From Halichondria panicea (lineage: Eukaryota > Porifera > Demospongiae > Suberitida > Halichondriidae): a stretch of DNA of 64,000 nucleotides. This document shows, piece by piece, positions 31,786-42,904 of the stretch (positions are counted from its first letter, which is position 1; every line of letters begins with the position of its first letter). The stretch is from NCBI RefSeq assembly GCF_963675165.1, contig NC_087377.1:8387122-8451121 (forward strand). The letters are read 5' to 3'. A program made the position numbers and the translations under genes. The notes below the pieces were generated by a model that worked only from the letters and a program-made list of their open reading frames with translations, was not told where the DNA came from and searched no databases.

Positions 31786-32875
31786 TACACCAACGGCTCT
31801 GCAGCCTACTCGGACAATTATGCGACGCCAACTCCATTTTTTAGTGAAAGTAAGTATTAGAATTGTAATTATACACGAGTGTGAATGGGGAAGAGTAGGA
31901 CAAAAAGTTTGCAAACAATATTATGGGTTAATTGGGTTGGTATAATAGTCTTTGCATGCTTGGGGGTGGGGCTCAATCTTTATGTCTTTACCAGATGGGT
32001 TCAGCACTACTTCTCTCTTTATGCGAGACCCTCGTCGATCCCCATCAACCTGCACATGTTAACGTTTCTGTATAATTATGTGCAAAACTGCCTTAGCTAT
32101 ACTGGCTTCTTTAGCTCTGACAGCCACTCTAGAGGTAGGCTATGCTGTGTATCTCAAGAATACAGTAACTCCTACTCTTCCCCCGCCGGATATTAGTACC
32201 TAGCAATGATAAGTTCATCTAGCCTTGTTTTTGAAGCTTGATCTTAGCATCTTCATGGCCGCATTTGTAGTTTAAAAGTGGCATGAAGTCATCAACATTT
32301 TTGGGGCTAATTAGCATAATTGAATTAAGTTAATCAGTTTTTTGGAAAAAGAAAACATTGAGCTTCATTTTGGATCATTTTGATGCAGCATACACTGTAT
32401 ATATTGCAAATAATACAGCAGTATGAACATAGTGTTAAATTTTGGTATTTACAGCCAGACCCGGGCCTTAACTACGCAGAGCACCCAAATCAGTAGACAA
32501 TCTCTGTATACTAATAATTATTGGTTATACATGCTGCATGCTGCATGTGCTCCAGGCCTTGGTATACTATAATTAATATGTATAATTATAGCTCATAATT
32601 TTATACATTTACCCTAAATAGCTACTATGTTTTTAGGTTACAAAATAGCACTATTTCACACCTTTTAGCCACTGGACCCAACTGGAAAGATTGATAGTTG
32701 GAGCATCCAAAGACGGCGTGGATTCGAGGATAGCAAAGACCATGCAACATGAACTTTTTGGCATAATTATAATAATATGCTCTTCCGGATCCCCGTGCAT
32801 GCATTAATTTTTTCACAATAATAATTATTATGTTTTTTTGAACTTGTTTTTTTGCAGGAGACAAAAATTATAATA
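31786..32875. other. No supported gene
   Basis: A 103-codon plus-strand ORF (31885-32196) ends in a Ser-rich tail and contains a hydrophobic segment but has no family motif or splice support. Confidence 0.35.
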
Positions 32876-32879
32876 ATAA

Positions 32880-33045
32880 TACAGTGCATGGAACTTCTGT
32901 TAAGAACCACCTCCGAATAAAGGCCATGGAGTTGCTGTGGACAGGGCGGGCGACAGGCACCCATGCATGCAGGTCCCAAATAAACAGTTTGTGTACAAAA
33001 CAACCCCTCAACAAAGGCCACCTCTAACACAGTGCGTCCTAAAAG
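32880..33045. mobile_element. Partial MITE related to 31317-31785
   Basis: CAGTGCATGGAACTTCTGTT followed by ACCACCTCCGAATAAAGGCC and later ACAAAACAACC and GGCCACCTCT match the interior and left part of the CAGTGGAACC family. The right end is lost. Confidence 0.55.
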
Positions 33046-33205
33046 TTCCGATTATAGTTTGTAGTTAAAGTATGCATGCATGTAGATCTATTTCCAAAAC
33101 TCCACTATAATGTATTCATTCTGTTAGCGAATCTCGTTTTAGAAATAACAATTTTGATGTCACTAACAGAAAAAACAAAACAATTAATTAATTATATATG
33201 CTCAT

Positions 33206-33302
33206 TAGATCTTCAATGCTATACATGCAACAGTAATATTATAATGTGTTTCATGTACGAAACTTGAGTAATCGGCTCTTCCGGTCCTCTCCTTTTTTGT
33301 TA
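33206..33302 (+). repeat. 97-bp dispersed duplicate of 45823-45919
   Basis: TTAGATCTTCAATGCTATAC through GGCTCTTCC and CCTCTCCTTTTTTGTTAA matches 45823-45919 with very few differences. At 45.9 kb this block sits just before a ParB-like pseudogene exon; here it does not. Confidence 0.8.
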
Positions 33303-33754
33303 AAATACCTTCTGAACTAACACTTCCGTTTATGATTTAAGAAAACGTGTGCAACTTTTTAGATGTTTTTAGGGTAAATTGTGCATTTTGCTGATTTTCG
33401 TCCACTAGCACCATAGCAGCTGAACACATGCAGAAATGCAAATAGAATTTAACTGTAAATACAACACTTTGCAATTCTTTATATTAAAATTATGACAATT
33501 GGGTATGCTTTATATTGTAGTGATGAGAAGCAAATGTTATAGTGTAGAATATAATTATGTCACTTGCAAAATTCAATGCAGTATAGGTTAACAGCATACG
33601 ATATAGAGTAAAGGTTGTTAATAGTTTACAGTCTGTCAAAAAACTCTTGCGCTTGGCTGACATCGGTATAAATTGCAACAAGATTTCTTTTCAGGTTGGC
33701 AGCAGCCATGCATGGAACCTGAGTGAAAGTAACAGCTAACATTAATTATAGAGT

Positions 33755-33923
33755 GTACAAATTTGTACAATCTTACAATGTCACCTCAGTAAACGTACAA
33801 ATTTGTACACTCTCTATATTCACTTGCAAGTACATACATAATGCATCTAAGAGAGTGTACAAATTTGTACATGTATGCAGTTTAGATTCTTATCTATCAT
33901 AGCTTTTGAGGTACAAATTGTAC
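33755..33923. repeat. Cluster of GTACAAATTTGTAC palindromes
   Basis: The 14-bp perfect palindrome GTACAAATTTGTAC occurs at 33755-33768, 33795-33808 and 33857-33870. A 13-bp variant is at 33911-33923. A further exact copy lies at 43631-43644. Flanks are partly shared (GAGTGTACAAATTTGTACA). Confidence 0.85.
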
Positions 33924-34141
33924 ATTATGTAAGTACATGCATGAGAGGTAGAAAGGGAAGGGTTGAAATGCTATGGTAATGTACAGGATAGAAATGTGGG
34001 TTCCATATACAGGAGTTCAAGTAGGTTATCCATGCTATTACGGATGAAAGTCACCAGCCACTAGGCCTGTGCCAAATATGTGTAATAATAGGTGTCATCA
34101 ATTTGAATAATAGGGCTGATGAAGTTGAATAATAGGCTCAT

Positions 34142-37100
34142 CTAAGTGTGAAGAATAATAGGTGAAAAAATTTGAATATTTGGCACAGGCCTACCAGCCA
34201 CCTGCACTAAAATAATCCCTGCTGCATGCGTCAGTGCATGTACAATACACATACCGGTGCATATGAGCTAAATACTTAATCAATAACTTACCACTCTGTG
34301 TTGCATCAATAATGGTGGATGCATCATGGCTGAATGTCTCTATCAGCTCTCTTTGAAGAGAGTCATCACCCTCAGAACATCCGAACAGGTTGTGATGACC
34401 CTGATTTATCTGTTTGTGGGATAGTTGTCCATCCTGTGACCAGTGCCCAACTACTATTCCCTTCACTGCTGGAGTCAAGAGGCCATCTGTTTGCTTATCT
34501 GTATAATAATAATTAGGATGCTTTAATTGGTGTATATTATTTTGATGGCTGCATGCATGTGTGTATATTACCTGGCTGGGCCGACTTGTCATAAGCATAA
34601 GCAACTTCTGTTGAGTCGTAGCACTTCAGTAGTCCTGACTTAACAGAATCAATTTGCTCCACACTGCAAATCACGACTAGAGTGAAAAACTTCAAGGTAC
34701 TGCTTGAATAATTGAGCTGCCTACTTGTGTAAACCATTTTCTCAATCACTTCAGTGCTGCAATTCTGTAAAACGAAAACAGTGCATGTATATACATAGTT
34801 GATAGTTCTATATTAATTATGTCCACTGGCTACGAGCTATACGCACAAGTAGGTAGTCAGCATTTTTCATTCCAGTAAGTCACATGATAACACTTATATA
34901 TTGTCCACTACATTCAAATTTATGGCAACACAAACCATCCTTGGCCTCGGGGCTTTGCCCTCGTCCTCGGAGGTTTACTGCCATAAATTCTAATGTAGTG
35001 ACAATAAGAATTGTATCTAAAACCATGCACCATGAATGCTAACACTTTGTTAAAGACGCACATAAGTTTGAGAATTAATAATTATGCATATATAAACTTA
35101 ACTTCAGGTAAGCCGGTGAAAATCAGCTGGGCACCACAATATGATGAGTCAGCATCTTTGATGTCTTGTGCTGAAAGCGATTGAAAGTCTCCGCTCACAA
35201 CAGCAACACGAGCATCATTGACTGTCTTAACCATATACCGAGCGATGGAGCTTGAGAATTGAGTGCACTCTGGCAGTAGGTCTTAAACACTTCTGGAATT
35301 TGATGGCGAAGGTCCAATCCTTTAAAGCGTGTCTCCTCGGTGAATGCGGGGAAGTTTAAACAAGCATCTTTCCACGATGCACAGTTAGTGCAACGTAAGA
35401 ATGCCCTTTTAATTGCCTCCAATGCTCTGAAATGAATGGCTTCATTTTTCATTTCTTTCAAAGAAATGTCTTCTTCGATCAGCTTCTGGAGAATTTCATC
35501 CTGAAAATCAATGTCCAGATGATGTAATGGCTGAAGCAGGTGTTGCTTGAACTCAGGAGTGGATTGTAGATGCTTTTTGTTGAGTTTCTGATCCTTCAGT
35601 GACCCCAATTCATACATGTCCATCACCTCCTGGACCTTGTCCCACACACTTTTGGCGAATACGGCTTGGGCGTAAATATTTTCCCTTGAGTCCGAGAAAA
35701 ACCCTATGTATAGATGTAGTAAAAGAAAGGAAAGTGCAGCAACAACTCAAAGTTTGTGACTGGCTCATTGCTTCATAGTATGACTATAATTATATGCTCT
35801 ACTCTCTCTATGTATTATAGTCGGATATGACATTTTGGGTGTTGTTTGGCAGATAAAATTGGCACCAAAATGAGTCACTAGATTCGAGGTAGGGATCTCA
35901 TTTTAGCCGCGGCTATTACCGGATTAACGAGAGTCTATATAGTGTCAACATAATTTATATTCATTGGATGTGTTCATGTTCACAAATTATAGGTTAGATG
36001 CTTCTACATGCATGTTTGTTCCTATGATAGGAATAGTTTTGGACCTTATACAATAATATTAGAGACCTAAAAATTAAATATAGAGCCTGTACCTCTGGAA
36101 GAATGCATCTGGCACATGTTCTCTTCCATTCGGGTGAAGGTGTTGGTGTTTCATCTGTTGTTGGATCTTTGCCATTCAGCACATATAGACGAGCGACAAG
36201 CTTCGACCTATATTAAAAAATTAATTATGAGCAAGTATATTATAGAACACAGGACCACAACACATTATTCGCGATCGCATCCCTATTATAATTAATTTAT
36301 GTATGCATGCATGCATATTGGCCAGTTCTATGGAGACTTGTCACGTGACGGAGGAGAGCTTTGCCCCAATGTCATTATATATGCAACCATAAAAGTATGA
36401 AGGTTGATTACCCTAAGGTGGTAAAGAAAAACATTATCATTCAGCTCAGCTCAGCTCACATAATCTCGGTGGGTCATGTTGTGATGAAAGTGCCCATTTG
36501 CATTATGCCGAGATGCGAGCCATAAAGATTCTTCATCTGTAAGTCCCGCATACAAACTACTTTCAGCATGCATGGAGCCTTCAGAATTTAGGACTTGTCT
36601 GGCTTTAATGCCATGAACACCCCCATGAACCTCATAACGATATACATCTTTCAGCCTCTCCTGAAACAACTCTTTAGTCCTGACGTCCTTGCATGCTACA
36701 GCCAACGGAGGAATACCAATTCCTGTTGAATCTTCTTTAAGCCTTGTTTTGAGGGCATCCACGAACACTGGATCTACTCGGCGGAGCAAAACGTGATGCT
36801 GGAGGCTCTTCACAGTTGTTAACCAGAATGTCGAGCAAACCTAAAAGGAGATAATAATTATGTATAGCCATATACATATACAATTGTAATTTGCTAGTAA
36901 TTATATTACTTATAGGCGCTTTTATATCAACCATATAAAGCTCAGCATATTATATAATATATAAGGGTCTCTTAGCAGCACGTGCTTCAGTTCCTTCAAG
37001 GCTATCATTTGCGCCAGAGCTGAAGTGTTCGTCTTGATCTTGGGAGGTTTGGTAAGCTTCGGACACATTACCATCAGTGCAATTGAATGCACCCTGTCAA

Positions 37101-37414
37101 AAATGGTAAACTTTTTAACGAACTGGATATAGCATTGGTTGTGTGCCTAAATTTTTTGGAGAATTCCCTCTTGTTCCATTCAAAATTGTCCCGGCTTACT
37201 ATCCCCTTTCCGTGGTTTTCAAAAAGTACCTGCAAGGCCAATTCAATGTCAAATGCTTGAATAAGTTAATTAAACCATGCGCGTGAGCAAACTAGAGTCT
37301 ATAGCATTAAAACTATAACAATCCAAATGTTGAGCCTACCAATATTGCTTGGTCAGTTCTAGTCCCTTTAGCATGTTCCTTTGCAGTCACTACAGCCTTC
37401 ACTAACCGCAGCTG
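34142..37414 (-). CDS. ParB/sulfiredoxin-like domain fused to a DNA N6/N4-methyltransferase-like domain
   Basis: Nine minus-strand exons, most with GT-AG junctions: about 37414-37340, 37229-37142, 37093-36967, 36840-36460, 36200-36093, 35703-35103, 34764-34572, 34498-34292, 34221-34142. The 36840 exon is ParB/Srx-like: VDPVFVDALK, then YRYEVHGGVHGIKA and GLTDEESLWLASRHNANGHF. The later exons follow a beta-class methyltransferase: DARVAVVSGDFQSL, then LIFTGLPE where DPPY is expected, LKFFTLVVICSVEQID, then LIETFSHDASTIIDATQS for the SAM-binding end. ParB-methylase fusions are known in bacteria and phages. The introns show long residence in a eukaryotic genome. A one-base frameshift near 35267 and the changed catalytic motif suggest an inactive or decaying enzyme. 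The first exon start is not resolved; the functions of the first three exons are unknown. Confidence 0.55.
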
Positions 37415-37856
37415 CTAGATCCGCATGCAGCGTGCGCAGTATAGATCTCCCGCAGCTGCTAGCTAGCTTATAACTGAATTACAGCATAGATACTATAAAT
37501 TTATAGTATCTATGATTACAGTATAGTATACGAGTATAGATAGTAGCTATAGACTATAATACTAGCTAGCTGCAGGAGATTGACTGTATACTAGCAGCTG
37601 TTATATAGCTCAATTCACCTCACAGTTCACAGTGCTTGTGAATTATTGTCTTCCTGCGCATGGTCAGCTCGGAGCTCTCACATTCAAACTTACTGGACTG
37701 CCGGTTGTGACATCTTTTCTCAGTTAAACATGGGACTATTCTACTAATTCATTATTGTGGAATGACTTTGATAGCTCAAAATCATCTATGCTGTGCCTTT
37801 GACTCACCGGAGTTGTTAACGGCGCTTCCAATCGACTCCTCTTCTTACTGGGGCAG
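37415..37856. promoter_or_regulatory. Divergent intergenic region with a 30-bp perfect palindrome
   Basis: This gap separates two head-to-head genes. At 37485-37514 the 30 bases starting CATAGATACTATAAA are a perfect palindrome. Around it, CTCCCGCAGCTGCTAGCTAG (37447) pairs with GCTAGCTAGCTGCAGGAG (about 37563) as a larger imperfect inverted repeat. This could be a shared promoter or operator, or the scar of a foldback insertion. The promoter role is inference. Confidence 0.4.
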
Positions 37857-39729
37857 GTGTCGATAACTCTGAGAGCGAATCTCCTGCTAAGAGAAGAAAA
37901 GAAGGTAACTTATCTGCAACCTCGTGGGAATCAATTGCCACTTTATCGCACATCCCGTCTGGAAATACAAGTATCCATTTCGATGACTTGGAAATGGATG
38001 GTACTCAAAGTTCTTGTCAGCTACAAGACTCAGTGTTTAACACATCTCTGACGGAAATTGAAGGATCGAATACTGCACACTCACAGGCCACTGTTACTCC
38101 TCCTTTAAACACTCAAAGTTCAAGAAGTGTTTCACAAGTAGATCTACTTAGCTCAACCTGCTGTGAGCACCGTTGCCTTGCCTCTTTTAGTCTTTTAGAA
38201 ATAGAAAGTTGGCAAAAAACATTTCGAAACAGAAACAAAGTGGAACAGAAGCAGTTCCTCCTAGATACTGTTAACTTTTCAGTTGCTAAAGGAAGCAAAT
38301 CCATCCAGTACAAACTCTCACTATCGGGGAAGCAAGTTTGTAAGTATGCTTATTTAAAAGTGTTCGAAATTTCCGAGAAAAAACTAAGAAATGTAGCTAC
38401 TCTTTTGAAACAAGATATTACGCTATCACAGCCGCAGGTTAAACGGCAGAGGCCAAAGTCCGATAAGTACACGACTGCTGCTGCTTGGATGGAACGATAT
38501 TTTAGCCGCATCGGTGATAAAATGCCTCACATCCAGCAGACTCACCTGCCACACTTCATGTCTAGAAAGATGGTGTATGAGCTGATGGTTCAAGATCTCA
38601 TTGATCAGGGTGTCTGCAAACCAGATATAATTTCAAGCTCTCATTTTTATGCTCTGTGGAAGGATAAATTCCGATACTGTATCATCCCAAAGGTATATAC
38701 TTTATGTTGCAAGGGTTGTATTAGCAGTATACAGCATGCATGATAATTATATAAACGATATATATATAACAGACATGTGATTGCCAATTATGCATGTGTA
38801 TAATTGTTTTCAGAGTAGCCTATTCAGTAAGTGTGACATCTGTGTGAGGTTTGCTAGCGAGAGACTGAAGGTTGTAGGTGATAAGAGCAGGCGTGAGCAG
38901 TTATCAACGGAATACAAACAGCATCTGGATTTAGTCGAGTATGCATGTCATTTGTGGATAAATTATAAAATGCATAAAATAAATTATGTATATAAAATAA
39001 TGCACATGCATTTTTGTGTTTTAACAGATCTGAGCGTCGCAAGTACTATCACCATCGTGAGAAGTCTAGAAGCGAGCCCACAAAGTACGTGACTGCATGT
39101 TATGATTGATGGCATGGACCAGAATAAAACCAACGTCCCTCATATCACTCAGCAGACCAAGTCAAGCCAGAATCTGTGACGGTTACGCACTCACCTTACA
39201 GGAGCATTGATTCATACCAAGTCAGAGAAAGGAAAATTGGCATTTGCTTTTTTTGACTTGCTCCAGTGGCCTCACGACTCAAACTTAACGATAACAGTCC
39301 TCACCTCAATTTTAACCCAGCTCCAAAGCAAACTAGGCACAATTCCTCCTATTTTATATCTTCAGCTGGATAACACTGCTCGTGAGAACAAAAACAAGTA
39401 CGTGTTTTCATTTTTGGCACTTCTCGTTCTACTGAAGATATTCAGGAAGGTAAACATGACTGTATATGCATGCACACTGTAATAAGTATATACTTACAGT
39501 GATTATAATTCTATCTTTCATACTTGCATGCATGTTGCAGATTCGTGTCAATTTTCTACCAGTGGGTCACACTCATGAAGATGTGGATCAGTTTTTCTCC
39601 AAAATATCAGCACACTTATCTCGTGTGGGTGCAGAAACCATTTTCATAGGAATTCTAAAGTCTATATATAAAAAAATGTTCCCATTAATTGCTTACTTGA
39701 GACTTTACAAAAAGAAGAGTCATAGCTGA
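37857..39729 (+). pseudogene. DUF7869-type gene with RNase H/DDE-like core (5' part)
   Basis: Exon A (37857-38692, acceptor GGGGCAG, donor AAG|GTATAT) has the family's CCEHRCLASF Cys-rich start and a region ending with a WMERYFSRIGDKMPHI stretch. Exon B is 38814-38938. Exon C/D is 39028-39449, with ERRKYYHHREKS, then after a frameshift near 39102 IDGMDQNKTNVPH, LRTHLTGALIHTK and LQLDNTARENKNKYV. Exon E starts at 39541 with FLPVGHTHEDVDQFFSKIS. The three acidic blocks (DGMDQ, LDNT, HEDVDQ) suggest an RNase H-like transposase fold; the family's activity is not established to my knowledge. A TGA at 39177-39179 replaces the usual Trp in NLWRLRTHL. With the frameshift, this copy is probably not functional. 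The likely last exon is at 43794. Confidence 0.55.
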
Positions 39730-40036
39730 TAGAATTGACTGCTGTACATAAGCATTGCACCTAGCTAGTTGTTCTGTAGGAAGCTAAGAAGTAACTAGTA
39801 GCAATAACACAGAAAAGCACCTGCAAACAACTATTCATGATAAGTATATACATAATCCCTATATACATGATACACAAGATTATACCATTAATTTTGTAAC
39901 AAAACGGATTAACCAATTCATGTCGTACCAACAGACCACTGTACATGAATTCTAACTATTTGTACATGTACAATAATTATAATACATGTATACTGTAAAG
40001 AGGACAACGTACATACTATAACCTTTAGCCATCTTA

Positions 40037-40760
40037 TAGAACAAGAGATCGATGGTGAAGCTTTGTTAGATCTGACTGATAACCAGATTCAACTGCTTAT
40101 CCCGAAAATTGGCCCACAAGCAAAGTTTCAAGGAAAACTTTACTGAACCCAGAAGCAAAGGTAAAGCTACACACGATTTACTACTAATACAGATATTACA
40201 ATGTGTACAGGTACATGTACAATACCACAATCATGTAGATCAATAAGTGCGTTAATTCCACATGCAGGACATCAATACCTCCCATGAGTGCCCTACCTCC
40301 TATGACTGCCCTACTTTTGAGGTACAGTTGAACCTTTAATCAATGATTTTGATAGTAAATGTACAGGTCAGCCCCTATCCTCCACTCAACCCACTCTTCA
40401 ACGAGGTATGTTACAATTGTCGATCAGAGGCCACTCATATCATTTATCACATTGTAGTTTCCTGATGATGACTCTCTTAGTGAGGAGGATCACTCATTCA
40501 CAAGTATGGTACGTTCAAAACATTTACTTTATATCATTATTAATTATTGTAACATTTGCACAGCTATCAACAAGTCACACTTCAGTTTTCACAAATGTGA
40601 GTGATACACTACAGCCATTGGACGAAAACTCTATGGCTAAACAAAATACAAGGGTGAGCCTAAAAAAAATACACCTATTAAACTATAATTATTATACAAC
40701 AAACTTTGTAGGAATCAACACCCATGAACGAGGAGGCACAGAGTGTAGAAGTAAGTCTAC
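40037..40760 (+). CDS. SAM-domain mini-exon series
   Basis: Six short plus-strand exons with GT-AG borders follow each other. The first (about 40037-40160) encodes IDGEALLDLTDNQIQLLIPK and IGPQAKF, the second half of a SAM domain; such domains mediate protein-protein assembly and occur at the N-terminus of SAMD3-like proteins. It ends in a TGA shortly before GTAAAGC, so it may be damaged. The next five (near 40268-40321, 40367-40406, 40457-40506, 40564-40653 and 40713-40751) are 40-100 nt, keep one phase and encode Ser/Thr/Glu/Pro-rich linker sequence. The gene may continue with the SAMD3-like exon at 44416. The Tc1-like element and a MITE lie in the following intron. Confidence 0.4.
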
Positions 40761-40973
40761 ACAGTACGTATTACATATTGAATAATCGTTGTGATACACA
40801 TGCAGCATTTAAGATCAGAACCACAAAATTTCACCAGTAAATAATGGTGAATAAAAAAAATGGTGACGGTCACTACAGCCAAAATGGTGAGCCATGGGAC
40901 AAGGGCTTCACCAGCAATTGTTGGTGAACATCACGTGCACCAGTTTTGTTTTTACAGTGTGCATGTCATCTGT

Positions 40974-41127
40974 TACCATATGTAGCGGGAAATTTTCGTG
41001 GGGTGCAGTAGTGAACGTGAAAATTCAAACCGGGATAAACTCCCACACACTGGTATTTCACATGCAAAGCTATTGGTGGGTGTGGTTTCCTGGCACTGAA
41101 CCCGCAAAAATTCCCCGCTATACGGTA
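40974..41127. mobile_element. MITE, CCGTATAGCG family, short copy
   Basis: TACCATATGTAGCGGGAAAT at the left is mirrored by ATTCCCCGCTATACGGTA at the right. Length 154 bp. It lies only 16 bp from the Tc1-like element at 41144. Confidence 0.75.
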
Positions 41128-41143
41128 TATATCTCAGACTGTA

Positions 41144-41226
41144 CAGTGGATTTCAGTTGCGTTCGAATTTGCATTGACGTACGGACTTCCGTGTTGCGCT
41201 TACAAGAGGAAAACCGCAGGAAATTC
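41144..41226 (+). repeat. Left terminal inverted repeat of the Tc1-like element
   Basis: About 83 bp, matching 43501-43583 in inverted orientation with a handful of substitutions and one or two single-base gaps. The last matching block is CCGCAGGAAATT. Confidence 0.85.
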
Positions 41227-41248
41227 AAATGTAATACTATAGATCAAA

Positions 41249-42240
41249 ATGTCAGCTGAACCGGGAAGAAAGAAAGCCTATGGCATAGATCTACGCTGGA
41301 GAGTAGTCTATCAAATAATTGGTATGAATCTTACCTATGACAAGATAGCTACTAACTTAAATATTGCAGCAAGCACAGCATACAGTATATTTACGAGGTT
41401 TCAGCAAACAGGAAAAGTAGATCCTGTACTGAGTGAACAAAGGAGAGAGAGCTGAGAAAGCTAAGTGTACATGAAGAAAATATATACAGTTGGGATGGTG
41501 CTCGAGGATCCATCCATGTATCTCTCTGAGGTGTGCCACGAATTGGAGGAAGCAATGGGGGGTTGTGGTGACTCCCCCAACTATTTGTCGGCTACTTAGA
41601 AGATATGGAATCACTCGAAAGAAGATTCAACAATTAGTAGCTCTCCAAAGGTGCTATACACTCCGTGGAGCATTTATGGCTCAGTGTTTACTATTTAATC
41701 CAGACCAGTTTGTATTTATTGATGAAACGGGTTCAGATGCCAGAGATCATATCAGAAAGTATGCATGGATATGCAATAAGAGGATTGGCACCACAGAATA
41801 AACGCCTGTTGAGTCGTGGGCAAAGAGTTAATGCTATTGCTGGCATGAGCACTGATGGTGTAGTAGCTGTTGAAGTTACTAAGTCTAATGTTGATGCGGA
41901 AGTGTTCTTTGACTATGCAAGACGATCCCTCATACCGAACATGCTACCATTCAACGGATCTAATCCTTGTTCAATTGTTATAATGGACAATTTGTCTGTG
42001 CACCACACTCAAGATATCACAGATCTATTCAGACAAATGGGCATACTTTTACTATTTCTTCCACGTACCGTATAGTCCTGATCTCAATCTGGCAGAAGAA
42101 ATGTTTAGTTTTGTAAAAAACTACTTAAGGAAACACGATAACCTACTGCAAATTGTCACCAACCCAACTGATTAATACACTCAGCTTTTGATAGTATCAC
42201 CAGTGAACATTGTACTGCTTGGATTCGACACAGCGGTTAC
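41249..42240 (+). pseudogene. Tc1-like transposase, frameshifted
   Basis: The ATG at 41249 starts a helix-turn-helix region (GIDLRWRVVYQIIG, then YDKIATNLNIAASTAYSIFT). The frame breaks at 41453 and continues in two other frames. QFVFIDETGSDARD carries the first catalytic Asp (about 41720), IVIMDNLSVHHTQD the second (about 41982), and YSPDLNLAEEMFSFVK the Glu (about 42095). There are 34 residues between the second Asp and the Glu, as in Tc1 elements (DD34E). The first region also contains a GYAIRG block usual for IS630/Tc1 enzymes. At least three frame changes and a stop near 42075 make it inactive. Confidence 0.8.
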
Positions 42241-42361
42241 TCAAAATAATTTATGCATTCCATTCATATAATAACACATTGTCATTCATACACAATACTT
42301 GATTTGAAGGCAAGAAATTTCCTGATTCTTTAATTCTCGAATTTAGCAATGTTACAAACAG

Positions 42362-42899
42362 TCAATAGTTGGATTTAATTTCCTCCATGATTTCCTTTTG
42401 CATTTCATCATACGGCAGTTGAGAAATGGCACCTTTCTCAAGCAGTGAGTGCCATTTAACTAACTGCTCAATGCACTGACTCCGGAGGCCAACCCTTTTA
42501 CTGGGAGAAGTAATAATTGATGGTGAAGACTTAGAGGCAGCTTGAGGTGAAGGTGGATAATTCTCGCGTCCTTCACTAGCAGTCTGCCTTTTTTCGTTTC
42601 TTTCTTCCTCGGAAGTATGGTAAATCTGGAGGATCATCGTGTGAATCGTGTTTTCCCACATGAATCAAATGTTCCCAAGCATTACACTTTTCTACTGAAT
42701 ATTGGTTGCCATGCTTATCTTGAAGTTTCTTCACGATGCACTCAACTTCGTAAATTTTCGAAGCAATTGCTTCCTTCTTAGATTTGGAACTTGTCTCTGC
42801 TTTTTTCGATTTACTGCATGTAGTGATCTCAGATCCTTCAGGGTTCTCAGAAAAGAGCCAGAGCAGAATCTCAGTCTTTCTCTTGTAAATGTCATACAT
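42362..42899 (-). pseudogene. Accessory ORF of the Tc1-like element, Lys/Ser-rich
   Basis: From ATG at 42897-42899 the frame reads MYDIYKRKTEILLWLF, a Ser/Lys-rich linker, then ASKIYEVECIVKKLQDKHGN and GRKKRKK, a basic cluster that may be a nuclear signal. A run of six A residues on this strand (42589-42594) breaks the frame by one. The next frame continues with SPSIITSPSKRVGLRSQC and LVKWHSLLEKGAISQLPYDE to a TAA at about 42362. Together it was about 180 residues. I do not recognise a named family. It lies head to tail behind the next ORF and convergent with the transposase. Confidence 0.45.
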
Positions 42900-42904
42900 G
42901 GTAT

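Noticed and set aside
42588-42594. A-AAA-AAG heptamer in the accessory ORF as a programmed -1 frameshift site
   Set aside because: The second half of the protein continues in the +1 frame, not the -1 frame, so slippage at this site would not connect them. A homopolymer indel explains it better.
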